Source: Clostridia bacterium
Lineage (GTDB): Bacteria > Bacillota > Clostridia > UMGS1883
Assembly (NCBI GenBank): GCA_017411435.1
Contig: JAFQQD010000031.1
Location: 35,777-99,776 of the forward strand
Length of the DNA: 64,000 nucleotides
Reading direction: 5' to 3'
The translations under genes and the position numbers were made by a program. Below are positions 8,775 through 16,654 of the stretch, one piece after another. Position 1 is the first letter of the stretch; every line of letters starts with the position of its first letter. Below the pieces are notes generated by a model, which saw nothing but the letters and a program-made list of their open reading frames with translations, had not been told where the DNA came from and made no database searches.

Positions 8775-9053
8775 TTACTTCAATGTGGGAAGAATTTTTT
8801 CCACATCGCCGTGGGGTCTGGGGATTACATGTGTTGCGATAAGCTCGCCGAGGCGACCTGCACATGTGCTGCCTGCTTCTACTGCAGATTTTACTGCACC
8901 TACATCACCGCGTACCATAACACTTACAAGACCGCTACCGATTTTTTCAGTACCGATAAGTGTTACATTTGCAGCCTTTACCATTGCATCTGCTGCTTCA
9001 ATTGCTGCTACAAGACCTCTTGTTTCAATCATGCCCAATGCTTCCTGTGCCAT
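8775..9053 (-). CDS. eutM: Bacterial microcompartment hexamer shell protein (BMC-H)
   Basis: The 92-residue protein is one BMC domain, starting [20 protein letters not shown] and continuing with [12 protein letters not shown]. This is the EutM/PduA pattern; such proteins form hexagonal shell tiles with a central pore. GEVGxVKxAVEAG is present as [13 protein letters not shown], and the segment THVIPRPH closes the domain. An AGGAG site precedes the ATG. It is the last of four genes in the glycyl-radical microcompartment operon and, with the EutS-like gene, supplies the only shell components seen here. EutM and PduA cannot be told apart by eye. Confidence 0.92.
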   Translation of the reverse strand: MAQEALGMIETRGLVAAIEAADAMVKAANVTLIGTEKIGSGLVSVMVRGDVGAVKSAVEAGSTCAGRLGELIATHVIPRPHGDVEKILPTLK

Positions 9054-9074
9054 TTTTGTTTCCTCCTTGATTTT

Positions 9075-9500
9075 TTATTTGTTCAAATATTCAATTAACT
9101 TATTAACTCCATAGCCTGTGTGAGAATCTATCCTGAAAACTTCTTTGCATCCGCTGATACGAAGCCAGTTTTCAGCACGGTCGGGATTTGCCTCTTCCTG
9201 CTCACACTTTGTCACGATACCTATCACTTCCCGATTTACCATACTTGTGATGCACGGTGGAAAAAGTGAATACGGCTCTGTTGCGCTGATTAAAAGCCCG
9301 ATTATATCCGCCTCGTAGGAATAGAGCGCAAGTGCTCTGCCAAGATGATGAGTCTGGGCATATTCCCCCGGGGTGTCTATAAGATTGTTTTCGAATTTTA
9401 TGTACTGTGTTTTATCGTAGCTTATTTTCTCGCCACGAAGAACCTGCGTAAGCGTTGTTTTTCCGCTTTCGCTTCGCCCCATCAGAATTAAATTTTTCAT
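9075..9500 (-). CDS. eutP: EutP/PduV-type microcompartment GTPase
   Basis: The start is ATG 9498-9500 (MKNLILMGRSESGKTT), giving 141 residues. That ATG overlaps the stop of the EutS-like gene as TAATG, so translation is coupled; an in-frame ATG 18 bases further upstream is not needed. The P-loop GRSESGKT is at residues 8-15, a switch-II-like LIDTPGEY near 42, and TKCEQ near 95 in the NKxD position. EutP/PduV proteins are small Ras-like GTPases associated with microcompartments and their placement in the cell. Its presence supports a functioning compartment system rather than an orphan enzyme. Confidence 0.88.
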   Translation of the reverse strand: MKNLILMGRSESGKTTLTQVLRGEKISYDKTQYIKFENNLIDTPGEYAQTHHLGRALALYSYEADIIGLLISATEPYSLFPPCITSMVNREVIGIVTKCEQEEANPDRAENWLRISGCKEVFRIDSHTGYGVNKLIEYLNK

Positions 9501-9871
9501 TATGTCTTGGTTATAGGGCAAACGGTAAATTTAAGCGTGTCACGGCAATAATCAACAAGTGCCGTGAGTGATGCCTGAACTTCGGAAACTGTGCCTGTTA
9601 CTATAAGCGTACCGCTGAAACGGTCAACAAAACCAAGCTCTACGGCTGATGCCTTTGTTGCAATATCGCCTGCAATTATGGCTGTTTCCGCAGGGGACAT
9701 CGTCACAATACCGATAGCTGTTTTTGAATAATCAATACTGGGGTCAAGACCTAGCTTTTTATACAAAATGTCATCCGGGTTTGCAATAATGTGCGCTATT
9801 GTAATCTGTTTACCAGGAACAAGCTCCTGAACTATTCGCATTTTATCCTGTATTGAAAGTTCTTCAAACAT
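9500..9871 (-). CDS. eutS: EutS/PduU-type circularly permuted BMC shell protein
   Basis: This 123-residue protein has a permuted BMC domain. The N-terminus carries VPGKQITIAHIIANP, which forms the beta-barrel plug typical of EutS/PduU, and the C-terminus ends KFTVCPITKT, matching the conserved EutS close. GIVTMSPAETAIIAGDIATKA is the BMC core. It is a minor shell component that forms hexamers with a capped pore. AGGAGG precedes the ATG. It sits between the glycyl-radical enzyme and the EutP gene and overlaps the latter by one base. Confidence 0.9.
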   Translation of the reverse strand: MFEELSIQDKMRIVQELVPGKQITIAHIIANPDDILYKKLGLDPSIDYSKTAIGIVTMSPAETAIIAGDIATKASAVELGFVDRFSGTLIVTGTVSEVQASLTALVDYCRDTLKFTVCPITKT

Positions 9872-9908
9872 TGCCCTACCTCCTGTCCTTTATTTTTATG
9901 GGCTTTTC

Positions 9909-12437
9909 TTAAAATCCTGACTGCTCTGTTCTGTTTATGATGTCATTCTGCAGTGAACGGGAAAGCGTAGTAAACAGCGCACTGTAGCCTGCAACACGAA
10001 CTACAAGGTTTTTGTAGTTTTCAGGATTTTTCTGTGCATCGAGAAGTGTTTCGCGGCTTACTACATTAAACTGCATATGCATACCCTTCTGGTCGAAGAA
10101 CGCACGGATAAGTGAAATAAATCCACCTATTCCCGATGCCCCTTTAAGTGCAGAGGGATGGAATTTCATATTGAAAAGTGTTCCGTTTGATGCAATACCG
10201 TGGTCAAGCTTTGCAACAGAGTTTGCTGATGCGGTAGGACCGTTCATATCACTTCCTGCAACGGGAGATACACCGTCAGCAATAGGTGTGCCTGCAAGAC
10301 GCGCATCAGGTGTTGCGCCGGTCTGAAGACCGAGCGGCACATTTGCCGATACGGGGTAAAGACCTGCATGATACTTACCTCCGCGCGGATTTTCGTACTT
10401 TTCAACGGGTTTTGTATATGTATAGGCAACCTCACGGCCTACAAAGTCAACTTCGTCAATGTCGTTACCGAATTTGGGAAGCTTTTTGATTTCTTCGTAA
10501 AGCGCCATATACTCTTTCTTCTTATTTTCTTCTATATTATTATCTTTTACCTGAGTATAGATTTCTGCAATCTGTGCTTCCGAAACATCGTAACCCTTAC
10601 TCTTTAATTCCTTTACAACCTCAATCGTAAGATTTGTTGCATAAGCTTCTGTGTGAGGCATACCAAAGTTATTCTTAATTGCATCTGCATACTGTTCAAG
10701 AGTTACTGCCTTTGACTTATAGACAAGCTCGTTTATTGCATAAAGGCCGTCAGCAACATTTGCAATACCAAAGCCCTGAGGACCGGTAAAGTTATATACT
10801 GCACCGCCTTCCTGAGCACTCTTTCCGTTTGCAATACAGTCGTCAAGCATTGCAGAAAGGAAGGGAAGCGGACAACGCTCCATATGCGCGGCATCAACCG
10901 CGTTATCAGCATTGACCATAAGCTTTATTGCGTAATCCATCTGCTTTTTATAAGCATCAAAGAGCTTTTCGTATGTGTCGAGTTCTGAAAGTGTGCCCGT
11001 CTTGGGTCCTACCTGCACTCCCCTGTCCATACCGTTTGAGAAAACAAGCTCCATAGGACGAAGCATATTGAAGAATGCTGCATCGTGCCAGCCGTCTGTC
11101 TTTCCGCCCTTTTGCGGTTCAACACAGCCGATTATACAGTAGTCACGGGCATCTTCAAGCGCTACTCCTCTTGAAATAAGAGCAGGAATTATAATTTCAT
11201 CGTTGTAATATGCCGGAAGACCTATACCTGTTTTTGTAAGCTCTGCCGCCTTTACCATAAGCTCGTATGGAGTTCCGTTCCATACACGCATTGAAAGTGA
11301 AGGCTGGGGAAGATTAACATGCATAGATGCACTGATACACATATATGTAAGGTCGTTTGTTGCATCAAGTCCGCTTGTATCCTGACCGCCTACAACGAGG
11401 TTCTGGAACATACTGTAGCCTGCAAAGCCCTCTGCTGAAAGAGCATCGCGGACTTTGTTAAGACTGTTGAGCTTAACCCATACACAGTCGATAAGCTCCT
11501 GTGCAAATTCGCGGGTTATTTTTCCGCTTTCGATATCCTTTATATAATAAGGATACATATACTGGTCAAAACGGCCTGGAGAAATAGAGTGGCCGCTTGA
11601 TTCTGTCTGAATAAGAAGCTGAATAAACCAGAAAGACTGACAAGCCTCGTGGAAGCTCTTCGCACCGTTTTCGGGAACATTGTTACAGATTTGGGAAATA
11701 GTAAGAAGCTCCTCGCGTCTTTTTGAATCGCTGCAGCTATCTGCCATTTTCTTCGCTTCGGCACTGTAGCGCTTTGCAAAAATTATCGCTGCCTCACAGC
11801 TTTCCATAACAGATGTAAGGAAATTGTAGCGCTTTGCATAGTCCTGGTCATAGATATTGCACTTTTCTCTTTCAGCCTTGGCATATTCGTAGATACCCTT
11901 ATAACCTATTTTAAGTACCTTTGCATAGTCCACGCTTACATGACCGATACCGTTATAGAAATAATTACCTACTGTAAAGATATTGTGTTCAATAGCGGTA
12001 AGCGCTTCGGGTGCCATATAGCTTGTAGCAAGTTCGCTTGTAGTTCTTCCCTGCCAGTATTTATGTACCTGTGTAAGTTTAGCGGCAGTTTCTTCTGAAA
12101 TATAGAAAGCATCCGCACTACGGGTCGCGATTGTGTCAAATTCCTTTTCAAGCCACTGGTTTGAAAATTCGGGGAATGTCTGACAACCGCGGCGTGCTAC
12201 GCTGTTACAGCCAACTATAAGCTCGTCATCGCGGATTACAACCGGGAGTTTTTCTGCCATTGCACGAAACGCTCCGGATTTCCTGAGATATATAGACATA
12301 CCTTCCGTATTCTTAAAGCTTTCAGTAATGATTTCGGCACGGGTAGATTCAATCGTAGGTGTGCCTGAATAAAGGTCATCTATAAGCTTCTGAATTCGGT
12401 CAGTTTTTTTAATTTCTTCAGTGTATACCTTTTTCAT
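9909..12437 (-). CDS. Glycyl-radical diol dehydratase-like enzyme (1,2-propanediol/glycerol type)
   Basis: The protein has 842 residues. The active-site loop is IIGCVEPQKGGKTDGWHD with Cys438 and Glu440. The C-terminal radical loop is RVAGYSALF with Gly817, 26 residues from the end. His166 (GIGHVSVDY) and the His283-Ser284 pair (SGHSISPGRFDQ) match substrate-binding residues I recall for B12-independent glycerol and 1,2-propanediol dehydratases. The numbering of Cys438/Gly817 fits the Roseburia propanediol dehydratase. The family dehydrates a 1,2-diol to an aldehyde inside a microcompartment. GGGAGG precedes the start. It leads an operon with EutS-, EutP- and EutM-like genes. The radical-SAM activase such enzymes need is not in the window. 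Choline lyase is the main alternative. Confidence 0.82.
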   Translation of the reverse strand: MKKVYTEEIKKTDRIQKLIDDLYSGTPTIESTRAEIITESFKNTEGMSIYLRKSGAFRAMAEKLPVVIRDDELIVGCNSVARRGCQTFPEFSNQWLEKEFDTIATRSADAFYISEETAAKLTQVHKYWQGRTTSELATSYMAPEALTAIEHNIFTVGNYFYNGIGHVSVDYAKVLKIGYKGIYEYAKAEREKCNIYDQDYAKRYNFLTSVMESCEAAIIFAKRYSAEAKKMADSCSDSKRREELLTISQICNNVPENGAKSFHEACQSFWFIQLLIQTESSGHSISPGRFDQYMYPYYIKDIESGKITREFAQELIDCVWVKLNSLNKVRDALSAEGFAGYSMFQNLVVGGQDTSGLDATNDLTYMCISASMHVNLPQPSLSMRVWNGTPYELMVKAAELTKTGIGLPAYYNDEIIIPALISRGVALEDARDYCIIGCVEPQKGGKTDGWHDAAFFNMLRPMELVFSNGMDRGVQVGPKTGTLSELDTYEKLFDAYKKQMDYAIKLMVNADNAVDAAHMERCPLPFLSAMLDDCIANGKSAQEGGAVYNFTGPQGFGIANVADGLYAINELVYKSKAVTLEQYADAIKNNFGMPHTEAYATNLTIEVVKELKSKGYDVSEAQIAEIYTQVKDNNIEENKKKEYMALYEEIKKLPKFGNDIDEVDFVGREVAYTYTKPVEKYENPRGGKYHAGLYPVSANVPLGLQTGATPDARLAGTPIADGVSPVAGSDMNGPTASANSVAKLDHGIASNGTLFNMKFHPSALKGASGIGGFISLIRAFFDQKGMHMQFNVVSRETLLDAQKNPENYKNLVVRVAGYSALFTTLSRSLQNDIINRTEQSGF

Positions 12438-12464
12438 ACCTAAACCTCCCAGTTTGTTAATTAC

Positions 12465-12493
12465 ATCTTACAGTATACTTATGTGAAAGTCAA
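12465..12493 (-). promoter_or_regulatory. Promoter of the glycyl-radical/microcompartment operon
   Basis: On the minus strand TTGACT is followed by a 17-base spacer and TAAGAT, about 28 bases upstream of the enzyme start codon. Confidence 0.65.
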
Positions 12494-12684
12494 GGATTTT
12501 CAAAGAAAAAATAACAAAAACACAGATTTTTTTATGAAATTCCCTCACAAATACAAGCCAAATTGTTGGTTTTTGTGTTTTTGTGTGCTTTTTTTACAAA
12601 AAAGAAGCGTGCCTCTTCACACATTTCGTGTCCCTGCTAAACAATGTTACTCGCGATAAAAACACGCAAATTCCTATACAGCAA

Positions 12685-12719
12685 AAACCACCTCCAACCA
12701 ATTAGGTTGGAGGTGGTTT
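12685..12719 (-). terminator. Terminator of the GntR-ABC operon
   Basis: A 15-base perfect stem (AAACCACCTCCAACC) with a five-base loop and a T run directly follows the ABC permease gene. Confidence 0.9.
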
Positions 12720-12721
12720 GA

Positions 12722-14764
12722 TTAATTCAGCTTGTCAAGACTTTTTTCAGGAAAAAGATTTTTTATTTCTTCACGCGAAATTGTTGTAAGGACTGTGTAA
12801 TCTTTTTCCTGCCCGCTATAAACGAGATATACGGTGTATCTGTCTTTTTCTTTCACATAGCGGCGCTGTGCGTAGTTGCAAAAATCAACTATTTTTGAAA
12901 CATCTTCTGAGTTCTCGAGTTTTATGAAAGCCTCTTTCTCTTTGATATCATCAACAAGTCTTCCCTCTTCATCAAAAAATGGCAGGTTGCTCCAGTCACG
13001 CGCGATATACATTGTTCCTTCGTTCTTTAATGCTACGCCTTCCCAGTATCCGTTGTCACGAAGCCATTTGATTGTGTTTTTGTAGTTTGCGTTGATATTT
13101 ATGTATTCGTATTTTGTGCGATAACCTTCCGGTGACTGCGGAGATGTAATAACAGCATATACCCCTTCCGTATCATCCTCTGCGGGAATATAGTTAATCT
13201 CGATTCCAAAAGTTCTGCTTCCCGAATTAATTTGGTTGTAGCTGAGTACGCTTACATCTTTTTTGATGCAGTCTATAAGTTCCCGCATTTTTTCTTTATC
13301 ATCAACAGGATAGTCGTTTTCTATCCTTACCATGTAGACCTCTTGCATAGGAGTAAATATTTCTTCCTGCATTTTCTTATATTCCGTGGATTCATAGAGG
13401 CTGTTCATAATTTCGTGCAGGGTATCCTCGTCTATGGGATAAACACGGTTAATTTCTTTTCCGTTCCTGAGAGAGTATTCGATATGTATTCTCGTTTTGT
13501 ACTCGCGTTTTGAAAGAATTTCTTTTTCTTTAAGCATTGAGCTATGCACAGCGATTGCCTTTGCTATAATTTCATCATCTTTACTTATCGGTTTTCTTTC
13601 CCGATAGTATTCATATATAGCTACAGACTCTACCTTCTCACTTCGCGGAACATTGGTTTCAAATCCAAAGAAGTTTGTAAACGCAAACACACACAGTATG
13701 CCCGAAAATGCTACAAGAAAGCCGATGTAACCTTTGTAGGATTTCCATACGCGAAGCGTCTTCTTAAGAAGCATTTCAGCACCAAAATAGATAACTGCGC
13801 TTACTACAAAAACCGTAATCCATAGTGAAACAGGATTTTCGTATATGGAATATGCCAATATTGCAAAAGTACTTATTGCACCGACAAAAGTCACAAGATA
13901 CCTGAAAATAATATTAAGACAGTTGAAGCCCGCAACATCTTCGGCAGTTTCCATTCTGCGTTTTTTGTAGAGGATTCCCGAAAGAAGATACAAAGCCATT
14001 GCGATGACACAGAAAATAACTATGTCCTTTATATATCCGGTAACAACCTCTGCTTTTGCATATCCCCATCCTGTCATAATAGAGGGAATCCTTGTTATAA
14101 AGGAGTTATTAAAGACTTTGTCTATCAATGCTCCTTCCCCCGGAAAGCCATAAAGGAAAATTTCGCAAACCATAGCAAATGCCGCAGATATTATAAGCGC
14201 TATGGTATGGAAAAGTATATTGAGTCCTATCATTGCAAAGCTGTTGCCCGTTATTGCCGATACAAAACATACTGCAGAAAACATTGTAAAAAGAGCAAAA
14301 AGATTAAGAAGCATCCATACTATGCAGTCGCCCACTGTAAAATGGAGCGAGAATGTAGTAACAGACATTATCGCAAGAACTACGGCATTAAGTATTACAG
14401 GAGCTGCCATAAGGGTGAGTGCGGCAAGAACCGATGAAATGTAGTTTGCCTCTCTCTTAACCGGCAGGCTATGCACGAAAATGCTTGTCTTCTTGGAATG
14501 AATAAATCGAAAAATGAGAAGTCCCACAATAGTAGGCGCCACCACACTCATAAGCATGGGGAATATCATGTAATCCGTTGAAAGAATCGTTGACTCTCCT
14601 CTTGCTGACCAGTAGGTATTGACATAATTCGGGTCTTCATTTAAGAGAATCATCATTCCCGTTGTAACGAAGAGCATTACAAAATAGAGAACACTTCCCC
14701 AGAGAAATCTTCTGAGAGTTGCTTTATATATTCCCTTATTAAATAATGATGTTTTTGAAGTCAT
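12722..14764 (-). CDS. Large ABC transporter permease (YtrA-operon type)
   Basis: The protein has 680 residues. About ten membrane segments occupy residues 20-400: one near the N-terminus, a block at 70-300, then two more near 315-385. A large extracytoplasmic or soluble C-terminal part of about 280 residues follows. Residue patterns such as RFIHSKKTSIFVHSLPVKRE after the second segment recall ABC-2-like permeases found in Clostridia beside GntR regulators. The gene overlaps the ATPase gene by 26 bases and has its own AGGAGG inside that gene. Substrate is unknown; related systems respond to cell-envelope antibiotics, which is only an analogy. Confidence 0.75.
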   Translation of the reverse strand: MTSKTSLFNKGIYKATLRRFLWGSVLYFVMLFVTTGMMILLNEDPNYVNTYWSARGESTILSTDYMIFPMLMSVVAPTIVGLLIFRFIHSKKTSIFVHSLPVKREANYISSVLAALTLMAAPVILNAVVLAIMSVTTFSLHFTVGDCIVWMLLNLFALFTMFSAVCFVSAITGNSFAMIGLNILFHTIALIISAAFAMVCEIFLYGFPGEGALIDKVFNNSFITRIPSIMTGWGYAKAEVVTGYIKDIVIFCVIAMALYLLSGILYKKRRMETAEDVAGFNCLNIIFRYLVTFVGAISTFAILAYSIYENPVSLWITVFVVSAVIYFGAEMLLKKTLRVWKSYKGYIGFLVAFSGILCVFAFTNFFGFETNVPRSEKVESVAIYEYYRERKPISKDDEIIAKAIAVHSSMLKEKEILSKREYKTRIHIEYSLRNGKEINRVYPIDEDTLHEIMNSLYESTEYKKMQEEIFTPMQEVYMVRIENDYPVDDKEKMRELIDCIKKDVSVLSYNQINSGSRTFGIEINYIPAEDDTEGVYAVITSPQSPEGYRTKYEYININANYKNTIKWLRDNGYWEGVALKNEGTMYIARDWSNLPFFDEEGRLVDDIKEKEAFIKLENSEDVSKIVDFCNYAQRRYVKEKDRYTVYLVYSGQEKDYTVLTTISREEIKNLFPEKSLDKLN

Positions 14765-15638
14765 ATCCCAAACCTCCTAACTCATATATGAAGACTTCCT
14801 CAAGAGTAAGGCTTACTCTTTCGCATAAAACGGGCGAAATTGTACTGAGCATTTCCTGTGTTTTTTCTGCTTCTCCGCGCATAATCACGCTGTAGACTGA
14901 GCCTGTATTTGAAATGTGGAGCACATTTTCGTTTTCAGAAAGCCTATTCGCAGTCACATCGTCAAGCACAAGCTGATATTTGTGCACGCTTCCTTTAAGG
15001 TCATCAAGCGGTTTTTGGGTTATCATCCTTCCCTGATGGATAATTCCAACCCAATCGCAGATATCTTCAAGCTCACGAAGGTTGTGCGAGGAAACAAGAA
15101 CTGTCATTTCACGGTCATTCACATCTGCTATGACAAGATTTAATATCTGCTTGCGCATAACGGGGTCAAGTCCGTCAAGCGGCTCGTCAAGTATTAAAAC
15201 ATCAGGCATAGCTGAAAGGACAAGTGCAAATGCAACCTGCTTTTTCATACCCTTGGAAAGTTTTCTTATCTGTCTTTTTTCGTCAATTTTAAGTAAGTCT
15301 CTTATTACCTCGTAACGCTCGGTTGAAAACCGGGGATAAATATCGCGGTAAAAATGCATCATCTGTTTTATTGTATATGTAGAAAAGTAAAACCAGTCGT
15401 CTGCAATACTTAATACTTTCTCCTTTATCTTTTCATTTTCATAAACGCTCTCTCCGGCAATTTCGATTTCGCCACTATATGGGCTTAAAACCCCGTTTAT
15501 ATGATTTATTATAGTAGTCTTTCCTGCTCCGTTCGGGCCTACAAGTCCATATATGGTGCCTTTTTTCACATTGAGTGAAAAATCGTCAAGCACCTTAAAG
15601 TCATCAAAATACTTTGTAACATTCTTTACCTTTATCAT
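14739..15638 (-). CDS. ABC transporter ATPase partner of the permease
   Basis: The 299-residue nucleotide-binding protein has Walker A GPNGAGKTT near residues 35-43, a signature region KLSKGMKKQVAFAL near 130, Walker B LILDEPLDGLDP near 152, and the switch His in SSHNLRELED. It powers the downstream permease. The start codon overlaps the stop of the GntR gene by one base, and AGGAGG lies inside that gene, so the three genes are translationally coupled. The set matches YtrA/YtrB-type operons, in which the regulator represses its own transporter. Confidence 0.9.
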   Translation of the reverse strand: MIKVKNVTKYFDDFKVLDDFSLNVKKGTIYGLVGPNGAGKTTIINHINGVLSPYSGEIEIAGESVYENEKIKEKVLSIADDWFYFSTYTIKQMMHFYRDIYPRFSTERYEVIRDLLKIDEKRQIRKLSKGMKKQVAFALVLSAMPDVLILDEPLDGLDPVMRKQILNLVIADVNDREMTVLVSSHNLRELEDICDWVGIIHQGRMITQKPLDDLKGSVHKYQLVLDDVTANRLSENENVLHISNTGSVYSVIMRGEAEKTQEMLSTISPVLCERVSLTLEEVFIYELGGLGYDFKNIII

Positions 15639-16015
15639 TACTTTTCCTCCTTTTCTGAATAGATTTTATCCAAAAGCTCTTGTATTTTGCTTTTTTCCTC
15701 GCCCAGAAACATAAGCTCCTGCAGAGTTTTTCCGAGCACCTCATAAAGCGACTGTGTCCCCTGCGCGCGCCTTACATCCTTTGCGGCGGCAACGAAGTTG
15801 CCTTTACCCTTGACACTGTATATGTAGCCGTCTGTTTCAAGCTGCTTATATGCCTTTTGCACCGTGTTGGGATTTACCGTAAGACTTATAGAAAGCTCGC
15901 GCACAGACGGAAGCTGCGAATCAGGTGTCATTATTCCTTTTACAATCAGGTCGCGGAAACCGCTTTCTATCTGCTCGTGCACGGTTCTGGAATCTCTGTA
16001 GTCTATGTTTATCAT
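15638..16015 (-). CDS. GntR-family regulator, YtrA subfamily
   Basis: I set the start at ATG 16015 (MINIDYRDSRTVHEQIE) because GGAGGTGAAAAA precedes it. The longer frame starting at 16090 would read through the promoter. The 125-residue product has a winged helix at about 10-78, including LPSVRELSISLTVNPNTVQKAY and GYIYSVKGKGNFVA. It has only a short C-terminal helical tail of about 50 residues, the mark of the YtrA subgroup. It probably represses its own operon: a palindrome GTACTA-N7-TAGTAC lies just downstream of its -10 element. Confidence 0.9.
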   Translation of the reverse strand: MINIDYRDSRTVHEQIESGFRDLIVKGIMTPDSQLPSVRELSISLTVNPNTVQKAYKQLETDGYIYSVKGKGNFVAAAKDVRRAQGTQSLYEVLGKTLQELMFLGEEKSKIQELLDKIYSEKEEK

Positions 16016-16038
16016 TTTTTCACCTCCGCTTTTCAACT

Positions 16039-16057
16039 GTACTATGTGTTCTAGTAC
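16039..16057 (-). promoter_or_regulatory. Putative operator of the YtrA-type regulator
   Basis: Perfect inverted repeat GTACTA-N7-TAGTAC, starting four bases beyond the -10 hexamer and covering the expected transcription start of the GntR-ABC operon. Confidence 0.65.
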
Positions 16058-16061
16058 GGTT

Positions 16062-16090
16062 AGTATATCATCTTGTTTTCCCGTTGTCAA
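16062..16090 (-). promoter_or_regulatory. Promoter of the GntR-ABC operon
   Basis: TTGACA, 17-base spacer, TATACT on the minus strand. This is a consensus sigma-A promoter and lies back to back with the MarR promoter. Confidence 0.85.
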
Positions 16091-16114
16091 TATATAAAAT
16101 AAAAATTTTCAAGA

Positions 16115-16130
16115 TGTTGACAAATCAACA
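16115..16130 (+). promoter_or_regulatory. MarR operator O1
   Basis: Inverted repeat TGTTGA-CAAA-TCAACA overlapping the -35 hexamer of the MarR operon promoter. The same half-sites with the same 4-base gap recur at 16151-16166. Confidence 0.65.
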
Positions 16131-16145
16131 AGTTTTTAGTAGAAT
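16117..16145 (+). promoter_or_regulatory. Promoter of the MarR-ADH-ALDH operon
   Basis: TTGACA, 17-base spacer, TAGAAT on the plus strand, about 45 bases before the MarR start codon. Confidence 0.85.
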
Positions 16146-16173
16146 AGAGATGTTGAATTTTCAACATCTCTAT
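16144..16173 (+). promoter_or_regulatory. MarR operator O2, a 30-base perfect palindrome
   Basis: The arms run ATAGAGATGTTGAA and its exact complement around the centre at 16158/16159. The core is TGTTGA-ATTT-TCAACA. It covers the transcription start region and ends four bases before the ribosome site. Confidence 0.7.
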
Positions 16174-16189
16174 TATGGGAGGTTTTTAT

Positions 16190-16654
16190 ATGATGGAAAA
16201 GTTTGAAGTAGGCAGATTTGAGGTTTTTACACTTGCCCTTTCAGAGATAATGTCCAATTGGAATAAAATCGCAACGGAAGAGCTGAAGCCTTACGGGCTC
16301 AAGGGCGGTTATGTAGTTTATCTTATCGCACTTTTCAAAGCACCTCACGGACTTACTGCCGCCAATCTTTCACAGATGTGTAACCGCGACAAAGCAGAGG
16401 TTTCAAGAGCGGTAAAGGCACTCGAATTAAAAGAATTTGTCATAAGAACAAATACAACCTCTACAGGGTACAGGGCAAGTATCTCTCTTACCCAAAAAGG
16501 ACGCGAGGTTACACACTCTCTGCGCGAGAGAGTAAAACTTGTTGTTGAAAAAGGCGGCGAAGGGCTTAGTGATAGCGAAAGAGACATCTTCTATAATTCG
16601 CTTGAAATCATTTCGAAAAATCTTAAAGTAATAAGTGAGGAGGGCCTTGAATGA
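16190..16654 (+). CDS. MarR-family transcriptional regulator
   Basis: The start is at ATG 16190 (MMEKFEVGRFEVF), seven bases after GGGAGG. An upstream in-frame ATG at 16175 overlaps that ribosome site and is rejected. The 154-residue protein has a winged helix around residues 50-110: LTAANLSQMCNRDKAEVSRAVKALE, then the wing with ISLTQKGRE. Flanking helices serve for dimerisation. It is first in an operon with iron-type alcohol dehydrogenase and aldehyde dehydrogenase; its stop overlaps the next start as ATGA. Two matching palindromes at its promoter suggest autorepression relieved by a ligand, possibly an aldehyde or related compound. Confidence 0.88.
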   Translation: MMEKFEVGRFEVFTLALSEIMSNWNKIATEELKPYGLKGGYVVYLIALFKAPHGLTAANLSQMCNRDKAEVSRAVKALELKEFVIRTNTTSTGYRASISLTQKGREVTHSLRERVKLVVEKGGEGLSDSERDIFYNSLEIISKNLKVISEEGLE

